DNA from: a bacterium
GTDB taxonomy: Bacteria > Actinomycetota > Acidimicrobiia > UBA5794 > ZC4RG35
Direction: 5' to 3'
Assembly: GCA_028819835.1 (NCBI GenBank)
Contig: JAPPKR010000150.1
Span: 1 to 7,419, forward strand
Length of the DNA: 7,419 bases
A program made the translations under genes and the position numbers. The stretch's first letter is position 1. Every line of letters starts with the position of its first letter. The notes below the pieces were generated by a model. That model was not told where the DNA came from and ran no database searches. It saw only the letters and a list, made by a program, of their open reading frames with translations. Positions 1 through 6,679 of the stretch are shown here, piece after piece.

Positions 1-1093
1 CTATGCCTGCAACATAGTCCTCTATGTCCATTTGCATGGAGAAGTGAATCCTGCCTCCGCTGGGACGGACCCGCATGTTGCCGTGGATAAACTGTGTCAT
101 CTCTCCCCCGAAGTTGAGTCCCCTCAGTCCCACCCGGTTGGCGTGTGAGAGGTCCTGAATGCTCAACCGGCATCCCGCCGCCGCGCCCACCGGGGTGGCG
201 GTGCAGGACCCGTCCCCGGCGGCGGTCACCACCAGGTCCTCCCCCGCATCCAGGTAATAGGCGCCGGCGCAGTCGGGCAGGCCGCTTCCCTCCAAAAGCG
301 CCTCCCAGGTGTCGCTCCCTACCGCCCCGTCAGCTCCCAGGCCCTGGGACGTTTGAAAGGAGACCACAGCATCCCGGACCGTCTGGTTGAAGGAACCGAC
401 CGCTTCCTGCAGATACCCCAGTTCCACCAGCCTGGTAACCAGCAGATCGGTGAAGGTGTTGTCGCGGCCGGGAACCGTCCCTTCGGCGAGTAACGGATAG
501 GAGGCGTACTCCCCATCGAAGCAGACCCTCACCCGGCCGGTTACCACCGCGAAGGTCAACTCGGACCGGTTCTGCCTTATCCCCACCCAGATGGGCAGTG
601 GTTCGGTGATCACCCAGGAACCGGGGATGGCGTCGACAAGGTTCTCGACGGATGCGCCCTGATAGAAGTGCTGAAGAATCTGGGTGGTCGTGTAGCCCTC
701 CTCAGCCATGCCCTTGGCGCCGTATTGGGTGAGACCCACTCCATGCCCATGGCCGGATCCCTCGATGACCAACTGCACCCTGTCCGGGCTGGTGGTCGTG
801 GCGGTGCCCGAACCGGGGAACATCACCCGCCAGGAAGCCGGGCCTACTATCCCGTCGGCCTCCAGGCCTCGTTCGCTCTGCCAGGCGATGGTGGCTGCCT
901 CGGTTTGTCGTCCGAACACCCCGTCGGCGGGAATCCCGAGAGCCTCCTGCCAGGCCCGGACCGACTCGCCCCGGCTGCCCAGCCGCAAGGGCTCACCCGG
1001 ATAGTCGGCCGCCACAGCCGGGACCACCGTACCCAGCAGGAGAATCACGGCGGCCAGAAACGCCGCCACCCGCTTGGACGGGTATCGTCCCAT
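1..1093 (-). CDS. Secreted SpoIID/LytB-family cell-wall protein with two peptidoglycan-binding repeats (3' end cut by window edge)
   Basis: Probably a secreted peptidoglycan-acting protein; SpoIID relatives are lytic transglycosylases that cut denuded glycan strands. The frame is open from ATG 1093 to the left edge (364 codons seen). AGGA at 1102-1099 lies 5 nt before the ATG. Residues 1-29 form a signal peptide: basic MGRYPSKR, a hydrophobic core at 9-21, and a likely cleavage after AVAA. Residues 33-95 are a PG_binding_1-like repeat (RLGSRGESVRAWQ, ADGVFGRQTEAA, DGIVGPASW). Residues 113-146 carry the SpoIID signature GHGHGVGLTQYGAKGMA followed by ILQHFY. Residues 207-270 are a second PG-binding repeat (ADGAVGSDTWEALL). 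At 340-364, MRVRPSGGRIHF then IEDYVAGI looks like the start of the SpoIID core; the catalytic Glu expected after this motif would lie beyond the window. In classical SpoIID the GHGxGxSQYGA motif is C-terminal, so the order here is permuted. The gene is 98 nt downstream of lipBA and may have its own promoter, though I see no clear one. Confidence 0.85.
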   Translation of the reverse strand, partial: MGRYPSKRVAAFLAAVILLLGTVVPAVAADYPGEPLRLGSRGESVRAWQEALGIPADGVFGRQTEAATIAWQSERGLEADGIVGPASWRVMFPGSGTATTTSPDRVQLVIEGSGHGHGVGLTQYGAKGMAEEGYTTTQILQHFYQGASVENLVDAIPGSWVITEPLPIWVGIRQNRSELTFAVVTGRVRVCFDGEYASYPLLAEGTVPGRDNTFTDLLVTRLVELGYLQEAVGSFNQTVRDAVVSFQTSQGLGADGAVGSDTWEALLEGSGLPDCAGAYYLDAGEDLVVTAAGDGSCTATPVGAAAGCRLSIQDLSHANRVGLRGLNFGGEMTQFIHGNMRVRPSGGRIHFSMQMDIEDYVAGI

Positions 1094-1191
1094 CGAATTC
1101 CTGATGCCTTCCAAGGTCAAGCCCTCAGTCTTGAACAGATATCCAATGCCCCACCCGCGCCGCTTCGCCCAGTTTAGGGCTCGAACCGAGG

Positions 1192-2904
1192 CTAAATGTA
1201 CGACTTGGCGGCCGGCCGGGAGCCGATCACCACGGGAGTCCTTCCCGGTGACGGAGGGGTGGCAGCCTGCTTGGAGCTCTTGGCGTGATAACTGGAGCGC
1301 ACCAGCGGCCCTGATTCCACATGCGGGATGCCCAGAGCCTCGCCGTAGGAGCGGTATTCCTCGAACTCGTCGGGCTGAACGTAGCGATGCACCGGTCGGT
1401 GGCGGGGGCTGGGGCGCAGGTATTGGCCGATCGTAACTATGTCCACTCCCACCGCCCGCAGGTCGGCCAGCGCCCCCAGCACCTCTTCGCGGGTCTCGCC
1501 CATCCCCACGATCAGCCCCGATTTGACGAGTCCTTCGACATAGAGGCGCTTGGCCCGGGCCAGGAGCGCCAGGGAGCGCCCGTAGTTGGCGGAGGTGCGG
1601 ATCTCCCGCTGCAGCCGGACGACGGTTTCGGTGTTGTGATTGAGCACATCGGGACGCTCCGCCATCACCGTCTCCAGTGCTTCCGGATCCCCCTTGAAGT
1701 CGGGGATCAGCACCTCGATGTCGGTGAGGGGGGACCGGGCGCGAGTCTCCCTGATAGTGGCGGCGAAGACCGCCGAGCCCCCATCCGCCAGGTCGTCGCG
1801 GTTCACGGAGGTGATCACCGCGTGGTTCAGGCCCATCCGGTGGATCGCCTCGGCGGCTCGGTAGGGCTCTTCAAGGTCGAGTCCCAGGGGCCGGGCGGTC
1901 GTCACGTTACAGAACCCGCAGGCGCGGGTGCAACGGTCGCCGAGAATCATCAGGGTGGCGGTCCCCATCCCCCAGCACTCGTAGATATTGGGGCATCCCG
2001 CCTCTTCACAAACCGTGTTGAGGTCGAGGGATCGCATCAGTTTCTTCAGTTCCAGGTACTCGCCGTCCATCCGGGCCGTCACCCGCATCCATGGGGGGCG
2101 CTCCGGCTCACCCGGCAGCCTCCGCGATCTCCCCGAGAGGCTGACCGGCACACGGTCGGGAGAAAAGGTTCCCTCCCTGAGCAGCCTGTCTACCTCGAAG
2201 TCGGCGTCCCGCCCCTGACCCCGGACAAAGGCCGCCTTCTGTGTCTCCACCGAGGTCTTCCCGAACGTCTCGGCGAAGCGGGGTACAAAGGCTTCCACGG
2301 CTTCCTCGAGCGACACGCGCCGACCCACCAGTTCGCTCACCGAGGTAACCGGGCGATCGGTGATTCCACAGGGGTTCATGTACCCGAAGTACTCCATGCT
2401 GGGATGCAGGTTGAGAGCGAAGCCGTGCATTGACACCCGCCGGGAGACCCGTATTCCGATGGCTGCCACCTTGCCGAGCCGGGTCCACACCCCGGTTAGC
2501 CCGGGTTCGGACCAGGCTTCGACTCCCAGGTCCGAGAGGGCGGCCGCCAACGCGCCTTCCAGGGAGCGCACGTAGTCGGTAATCCGAGCGGGTCTGACGG
2601 CCATCAAGGGATAGCCGACCAGTTGGCCGGGGCCGTGATAGGTTATGTCCCCTCCCCGGTCGACTCGGAAGAACTCCGCTCCAACCTCCGAGAGCCGGTC
2701 GGGACCGATCAACAGATGAGAACCGTCCCCTCTTCGTCCCACCGTGTAAACGTGGGGGTGCTCCAACAGCAACAGATAGTCATCTGCGATGACCCCGCCG
2801 CTCCTGCGTTCCCAGATGGCTCGTTGTAAGTCCCAGGCCTCTGCATAAGGGAGCCGCCCCAACCATCGCACGCGGAGGGAGGGACTCCGGCCGGGAGGAG
2901 TCAC
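1192..2904 (-). CDS. lipB-lipA: Bifunctional LipB-LipA fusion: octanoyl-ACP:protein octanoyltransferase plus lipoyl synthase
   Basis: Makes protein-bound lipoate in two steps: octanoyl transfer from ACP to a lipoyl-domain lysine (LipB), then radical-SAM insertion of two sulfurs (LipA). Counting from GTG 2904 the protein is 570 aa. LipB half, about 10-218: RGGDITYHGPGQ (83-94), active-site Lys145 in GKVAAIG, SMHGFALNL (158-166) and catalytic Cys179 in NPCGITD. Residues about 219-265 are a linker with no stop codon. LipA half, about 266-541: auxiliary-cluster CX4CX5C (C299, C304, C310), radical-SAM CX3CX2C (C325, C329, C332), VLIPDFKGD, NHNTETV, KSGLIVGMGE, GQYLRPS, and the terminal RSSYHA (536-541) whose Arg-Ser binds the auxiliary cluster. 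A 29-aa Ser/Pro-rich tail follows. Both halves look complete with all key residues. The GTG start overlaps the E2 stop as GTGA, with AGGA 6 nt upstream; an ATG at 2928 (8 codons earlier) has a GGAG too close to it. An internal GTG at 2151 could start a separate LipA, but I see no well-spaced ribosome site for it. Confidence 0.93.
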   Translation of the reverse strand: MTPPGRSPSLRVRWLGRLPYAEAWDLQRAIWERRSGGVIADDYLLLLEHPHVYTVGRRGDGSHLLIGPDRLSEVGAEFFRVDRGGDITYHGPGQLVGYPLMAVRPARITDYVRSLEGALAAALSDLGVEAWSEPGLTGVWTRLGKVAAIGIRVSRRVSMHGFALNLHPSMEYFGYMNPCGITDRPVTSVSELVGRRVSLEEAVEAFVPRFAETFGKTSVETQKAAFVRGQGRDADFEVDRLLREGTFSPDRVPVSLSGRSRRLPGEPERPPWMRVTARMDGEYLELKKLMRSLDLNTVCEEAGCPNIYECWGMGTATLMILGDRCTRACGFCNVTTARPLGLDLEEPYRAAEAIHRMGLNHAVITSVNRDDLADGGSAVFAATIRETRARSPLTDIEVLIPDFKGDPEALETVMAERPDVLNHNTETVVRLQREIRTSANYGRSLALLARAKRLYVEGLVKSGLIVGMGETREEVLGALADLRAVGVDIVTIGQYLRPSPRHRPVHRYVQPDEFEEYRSYGEALGIPHVESGPLVRSSYHAKSSKQAATPPSPGRTPVVIGSRPAAKSYI

Positions 2905-4211
2905 TTCAGTTCCTGCTCCCAGTCCCATGTCTCCAGGTTGTTCTTGATGCGTTGCAGGAAGAGCACTGCGGTCGATCCGTCGAAGGCGCGATGATCCCAG
3001 GAGAATCCCAGGTAACCGATATGACGGATGGCCAGGGCGTCCCGGCCGTCGGCCGTGGTCACCACCACCGGGCGCTTGGCCACCGTGTCGGTGGAGAGAA
3101 TGGCGACGTTGGGAACGTTGATGATCGGCGCCGACAAGAACGAATCGAACGGTCCGGGATTGGTGATGGTGAAGGTTGAACCGGTCATCTGGTCGGGGCC
3201 AAGCTGGCGGCTGCGAGCCGCAGTGGACAGATGCCGGATACGGCGCGCCAACCCGACCAGGCGGAGGTTGTCGGCATCCCGGATGGTCACCACCACCAGG
3301 CCCTGCTGGTCGAGATCCACGGCGATTCCCAGGTCGATCCTGCTGTGGTAGACGGCTTTGCGATCCTCCAGGTAGAAGGAACTGTTCACCACCGGGTAGA
3401 CCCGGAGAGCGTCGATCACGGCTCGGCACACGAAGGGCAGGTAGGTGAGAGAGAAGCCCTCTTCCCTCCTGAAGCGGCCTTTGTGGGCGGTGCGCACTTC
3501 GGCTATCCGCTCGAAGTCCACCTCGACCGATGTCCACACATGGGCGGCGGTTTGCCGCGAGCGGATCATATTCTCCCCGATCCGGACGCGGAGGCGGCTC
3601 AAGTCAACCCGCTCCTCTCCACCCGGGGGAGCGGTCGGCGCCGGAGCGCCCGCGGGAGGCTCGGGGGTGGGGGCCGCCGGGGCGGGCGTGACGCCGCCCT
3701 CCAGGTAGGCCTCCACATCCCGACGGGTCACCCTCCCTCCTTCTCCGGTGCCCGCTATCAGGCCTATGTCGATACCGTGCTGGCGGACCAGTCGGCGAAC
3801 CACCGGGGAGAGACGCCGTGAAGGCCCGGGTCGGCCGCCGGCCGGCGGCGTCGGCGGGAGACGAGGTGGCTTCCCCTGGGAAGCGGGAGGCTCGTCCTCG
3901 GCGTCGGGGGGCGGCGATTCGGGAAGGGGCTCCGCCGCCTGGGTGTCGGGCGATTCCTCCTGCACGGAGCCTTCAGGGTCTCCCACCACGCAGAGGTCCC
4001 TCCCGACTTCCACCGTCTCCCCCTCGGACACCAGTATCTCCAGCATCACTCCCGACACCGGCGACGGTATTTCGGTGTCCACCTTATCGGTGGAGATCTC
4101 CAGCACCACCTCGCCCTGGGAGATGGCGTCGCCCACCTGCTTTGCCCACCGCAGGATGGTCCCCTCGGTGACTGTCTCGCCCAGTTGAGGCATGGAGATG
4201 GTGGTTGTCAT
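2901..4211 (-). CDS. Dihydrolipoamide acyltransferase, E2 of a 2-oxo acid dehydrogenase complex
   Basis: Forms the core of a cytoplasmic 2-oxo acid dehydrogenase complex and moves the acyl group from lipoamide to CoA. The 436-aa protein has the full E2 layout: one N-terminal lipoyl domain (about 3-77) with the lipoylated Lys43 in STDKVDTE; an acidic, Pro-rich linker (81-130); a peripheral subunit-binding domain (132-170, SPVVRRLVRQHGIDIGLIAG then GRVTRRDVEAYL); an Ala/Pro hinge (173-198); and the catalytic domain (202-430). The active-site motif is DHRAFDG (His407, Asp411), and FTITNPGPFDS (347-357) is the usual acyltransferase segment. It starts 29 nt after the lpdA stop with a strong AGGAG at 4222-4218, 6 nt before the ATG. 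Its stop overlaps the GTG of lipB-lipA. The substrate (pyruvate, 2-oxoglutarate or branched-chain 2-oxo acids) cannot be decided because E1 is absent from the window, so I give no sucB, pdhC or bkdB symbol. Confidence 0.93.
   Translation of the reverse strand: MTTTISMPQLGETVTEGTILRWAKQVGDAISQGEVVLEISTDKVDTEIPSPVSGVMLEILVSEGETVEVGRDLCVVGDPEGSVQEESPDTQAAEPLPESPPPDAEDEPPASQGKPPRLPPTPPAGGRPGPSRRLSPVVRRLVRQHGIDIGLIAGTGEGGRVTRRDVEAYLEGGVTPAPAAPTPEPPAGAPAPTAPPGGEERVDLSRLRVRIGENMIRSRQTAAHVWTSVEVDFERIAEVRTAHKGRFRREEGFSLTYLPFVCRAVIDALRVYPVVNSSFYLEDRKAVYHSRIDLGIAVDLDQQGLVVVTIRDADNLRLVGLARRIRHLSTAARSRQLGPDQMTGSTFTITNPGPFDSFLSAPIINVPNVAILSTDTVAKRPVVVTTADGRDALAIRHIGYLGFSWDHRAFDGSTAVLFLQRIKNNLETWDWEQELK
2911..2914 (-). 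promoter_or_regulatory. Ribosome binding site favouring the GTG start of lipB-lipA
   Basis: AGGA lies within the last codons of E2, 6 nt before the GTG at 2904. This spacing, together with the GTGA stop/start overlap, is why I choose the GTG over the ATG at 2928. Confidence 0.55.
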
Positions 4212-4217
4212 CGGGAA

Positions 4218-4222
4218 CTCCT
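4218..4222 (-). promoter_or_regulatory. Ribosome binding site of the E2 gene
   Basis: AGGAG sits 6 nt before the ATG at 4211. It is the best Shine-Dalgarno match in the window, and it fixes the start of E2. Confidence 0.8.
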
Positions 4223-4240
4223 AATCCAGGTCTCTGCTAC

Positions 4241-5614
4241 TCAGTGCAGACTACGGCCGGTCGCCGACAGGAGGGTCTCCCCGACCGCCTCCGACAAGGT
4301 GGGATGAGCATGGATGAAGGCTGCCGCTTCCTCGGGCAGGGCCTCCCACCCCACTGCGAACATGAGTTCGTGGATCATCTCACCTGCTTGCGGCCCCACA
4401 ACGGCCGCACCCACCAGAGGGCCGTCCTTCTCTGCAACCACCTTCACCATCCCCTGGCTCTGCCCGATGATCAGCGCCCTTCCCACGCCGCCGAAGGGAT
4501 GCTTGGTGACCTGCACCTCCATTCCCATGGCCTGAGCATCGGCCGCGCTGATTCCCACCTCCGCCACCTCCGGGTGGGTGTAGGTGACCCTGGGAATGGC
4601 CCGATAGTCCACTGGAGCAGGTTCGCCGGTGGCGATGTAGGTGGCCGCCGCGATCCCCTCGGCGAAAGCTGCGTGAGCCAGTTGGGGAGTGCCGGCCACA
4701 ATGTCTCCAACGGCGTACACCCCGGGCTCGGCGGTCTCCATCGTCACCGGATCCACCTTTATGTAGCCTCCCTCCACTTCCGCCCGCACCGTCTCCAGGC
4801 CTATTCCGTCAGTGTTGGGTCCCCTGCCCACCGCCACCAGGGCGACATCCACCTCCAGGACCTTGTCCCGGAATGAGACCCTCACGCCGTCGTCGGTGAC
4901 CTCGGCGGGACCCACCCCCGTTTTCAGGTAGAACTTGACCCCTCTGCGGCCGAGTTGTCGCTGCAACTGACGGGACGCATCAGCGTCTCCGCCGGGGATC
5001 AACTGCTTCTCCAGTTCGAAAACCGAGACCTCAGCGCCCAGATCCACCAGGAGGGAGGCGAACTCGCAGCCGATAACGCCACCGCCGATTATCGCCACCC
5101 GGTCGGGGCGTGACGACCAGTCGACCGCGTGATCCGAGGTGACGATCCGCTCCCCGTCGATCTCCCAGCCGGGAATGGTCCTGGCGTGGGATCCGGTAGC
5201 CACCACCACCGCTCTTCCTTCCAGCGTCTCTCCTTCGTCCAGCACGATCCTTCCCGGCCCGGAAACCCGGCCCCGTCCGGACACGACCTCCACCCCTCGT
5301 TTCCGGAGCAGACCGGACAGGCCGGTCACCAACTGATTGACCACCCGGTCCTTCCGGGCCAGGGCCGCCGACCAGTCGAGTTCCGGCTCGGACGTCAACA
5401 CTCCGAACGCGTCGGCGTGCCTCACGGTTGAAAACACCTCGGCCACCTGCAACCATTGCTTGGCCGGTATACAACCCCGCAACAAACAGGTCCCGCCGGG
5501 CTTTTCCTCCTCCACGAGGGCTACCGAGAGCCCGAAGTTCCGGGCGTACAGGGCCGTGGCGTATCCTCCCGGCCCTCCTCCCAGAATCACGATGTCGAAC
5601 GGGGACTCACTCAT
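4241..5614 (-). CDS. lpdA: Dihydrolipoyl dehydrogenase (E3 of 2-oxo acid dehydrogenase complexes)
   Basis: FAD-dependent disulfide oxidoreductase that reoxidises the dihydrolipoyl group on E2 and passes electrons to NAD+. Numbering below counts from a TTG at 5620; the ATG at 5614 is residue 3 and is my preferred start (457 aa), because it leaves the usual short lead into the FAD motif. Motifs seen: FAD-binding GGGPGGY (14-20), redox-active disulfide GGTCLLRGC (C45, C50), NAD-binding GGGVIG (179-184), second FAD motif VYAVGD (301-306), and the dimer-interface catalytic HAHPTLSE with His439 and Glu444. Length and order match the family. It is first in the lpdA-E2-lipBA operon, 29 nt ahead of E2, which supports a role in this complex rather than in mycothiol or mercury reduction. 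No Shine-Dalgarno sequence is visible before either start. Glycine cleavage could share this E3. Confidence 0.94.
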   Translation of the reverse strand: MSESPFDIVILGGGPGGYATALYARNFGLSVALVEEEKPGGTCLLRGCIPAKQWLQVAEVFSTVRHADAFGVLTSEPELDWSAALARKDRVVNQLVTGLSGLLRKRGVEVVSGRGRVSGPGRIVLDEGETLEGRAVVVATGSHARTIPGWEIDGERIVTSDHAVDWSSRPDRVAIIGGGVIGCEFASLLVDLGAEVSVFELEKQLIPGGDADASRQLQRQLGRRGVKFYLKTGVGPAEVTDDGVRVSFRDKVLEVDVALVAVGRGPNTDGIGLETVRAEVEGGYIKVDPVTMETAEPGVYAVGDIVAGTPQLAHAAFAEGIAAATYIATGEPAPVDYRAIPRVTYTHPEVAEVGISAADAQAMGMEVQVTKHPFGGVGRALIIGQSQGMVKVVAEKDGPLVGAAVVGPQAGEMIHELMFAVGWEALPEEAAAFIHAHPTLSEAVGETLLSATGRSLH

Positions 5615-5662
5615 AGACAAAACGGGTGTTGGTCATAGAGGGGATGTTAACTCTCCGGCGCA

Positions 5663-5668
5663 TATCAT
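5663..5668 (+). promoter_or_regulatory. Candidate -10 box for a leaderless transcript
   Basis: TATCAT matches the TANNNT -10 pattern common in actinobacteria. The 7-nt gap to the A of the ATG at 5676 would put the transcription start on the start codon. I see no recognisable -35 hexamer. The pairing with the small ORF is inference. Confidence 0.35.
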
Positions 5669-5675
5669 CAGGCGG

Positions 5676-5768
5676 ATGCCCACCCGGTACCTGATCATCG
5701 CTTCCGCCGCCGTGGGCCTGCTGATTCTCGTGGCAGGGGTGATCTGGTTCCTGCGCCTGTACCTCTAA
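5676..5768 (+). CDS. Putative 30-aa single-pass membrane peptide
   Basis: I do not recognise this peptide. It reads MPTRYLII at the start, then a run of hydrophobic residues from about Tyr5 to Leu26, and ends in RLYL: one predicted transmembrane helix with a basic residue on each side. Of the 29 codons after ATG, 26 end in G or C, as expected for a coding frame here, and the stretch lies between genes, so it is not a simple shadow of an opposite-strand frame. It is divergent from lpdA (61 nt between start codons). Its TAA overlaps the TAG of the LLM oxidoreductase in a tail-to-tail arrangement. There is no spaced ribosome site (AGGCGG abuts the ATG), but a TATCAT box ends exactly 7 nt before the ATG, as for a leaderless message. 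The same frame stays open upstream through lpdA antisense, which I take as chance. It could be a non-coding stretch. Confidence 0.42.
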   Translation: MPTRYLIIASAAVGLLILVAGVIWFLRLYL

Positions 5769-6679
5769 GCCGGCGCCATCACCTCCACCGCCGGTTCAAG
5801 ACCCTCCTTCCCCACCGGCACCGGTCGAACGACCAATTCGTCCAGTCCCGACGAACGGTAGGAATCCAACTGGGCCCGGCATTCATCCGCGTTTCCGGCG
5901 ATCCCCAAGTGCGCCGCCGTTCCACGAAGATCATCGGGATCGAGCCCCTGCTTCTCCACATGCCGACGGTAGAAGCCGAGCCGCAGGTAGTGACCCAGTT
6001 CCTCGGCCAGCGCCCGGCGAGCCTCATCCGGGTCCGAGGAGACCGCCACCCGCACGTAGGCTGCGACGTGGAAGAAGGAGGCCCCCCTGCCAAGACCGCG
6101 AAGCCACTCCGTGGTTGTTCGGAGGTGCGCCGCGCTGCACCAGTTGAGCAGCACTCCGTCCGCCTGCCGCACGGCCAACTCCAGCATGCGAGGCCCCATG
6201 GCCCCCACCACCGTCCATACGGGACCGGAGGGAAGCAGTCCCAGTCGGGCCCCCTCCACCGAGAAGAACCTGCCGTGGTGGGTCACCTTCCTCCCGTGTC
6301 GAAGCTCGCCGACGATCTGCAAGTAGTCGGAGACCGCATCGAGGGGGGAGGAGAGATCGAAGTCGAAGAACCGCTGCGCCGCCACCGGATGTCCGGAACC
6401 GATTCCCAACACCATACGCCCGGGGCCTGCAATGGCCGAGATAGTGGCGGCGCCCATCGCCGCAGCCACAGGCGAGCGAACGTAGACCGGCAGCACTCCG
6501 GTGGCCAGGCGGATCCTGGAAGTGGCGGATGCCCACGCCGCCAGGGTGGAGAAGGCTTCCCGCGCGGTGGACTCGTTGGTCCACGCCGCACGGTAGCCGA
6601 GTTGCTCGGCGCGGACCGCTATCTCGGTGAGCCGTCGGGCGGAGAGGCCCGGTTCCACCAACGACACCCCTAATTCCAT
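5765..6679 (-). CDS. LLM-class (luciferase-like) oxidoreductase, probably F420-dependent
   Basis: A cytoplasmic TIM-barrel oxidoreductase of the bacterial luciferase-like superfamily. Actinobacterial members usually transfer hydride to or from cofactor F420, and some use FMN. Family signatures in the 304 aa are: N-terminal strand ELGVSLVEPG; SRIRLATGVLPVYVRSP (54-70); the conserved turn GRMVLGIGSGHP (87-98); WTVVGAMGPRMLEL (155-168) with ADGVLLNW (173-180); and a C-terminal stretch with an alternating DELVVRPVPVG strand (280-290). Full length for the family. The ATG overlaps the stop of the zinc-ribbon gene as TGATG, with GGGGG about 6 nt upstream, so translation is probably coupled. The stop overlaps the stop of the small plus-strand ORF. 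The substrate cannot be read from the sequence, and the F420 assignment rests on family resemblance. Confidence 0.85.
   Translation of the reverse strand: MELGVSLVEPGLSARRLTEIAVRAEQLGYRAAWTNESTAREAFSTLAAWASATSRIRLATGVLPVYVRSPVAAAMGAATISAIAGPGRMVLGIGSGHPVAAQRFFDFDLSSPLDAVSDYLQIVGELRHGRKVTHHGRFFSVEGARLGLLPSGPVWTVVGAMGPRMLELAVRQADGVLLNWCSAAHLRTTTEWLRGLGRGASFFHVAAYVRVAVSSDPDEARRALAEELGHYLRLGFYRRHVEKQGLDPDDLRGTAAHLGIAGNADECRAQLDSYRSSGLDELVVRPVPVGKEGLEPAVEVMAPA

Noticed and set aside
668..1177. Plus-strand open frame of 169 codons opposite the SpoIID-type gene
   Set aside because: The minus strand here has a signal peptide, PG-binding repeats and a SpoIID signature. The plus-strand product has no recognisable feature.
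1165..1191. tRNA-like T-arm (GGTTCGAG) and weak hairpin (GCCC TAAACT GGGC) after the lipB-lipA stop
   Set aside because: No flanking stems or acceptor pairing make a tRNA. The hairpin has only 4 bp and no following T run, so I do not call a terminator.
1321..2433. Plus-strand 370-codon open frame opposite lipB-lipA
   Set aside because: It lies entirely antisense to conserved LipB and LipA motifs. Long antisense frames are common in GC-rich genes, and the translation shows no recognisable domain.
2905..3537. Extension of the lipB-lipA frame for 211 codons upstream into the E2 gene
   Set aside because: The residues are Arg/Pro/Gly-rich and match no domain. They are an alternative frame of the clearly real E2 gene, and the GTGA overlap gives a good start at 2904.
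5337..5675. Upstream plus-strand extension of the 30-aa peptide frame
   Set aside because: This part is antisense to the conserved N-terminal region of lpdA and reads as low-quality protein. Only the final 30 codons show a coherent hydrophobic helix.
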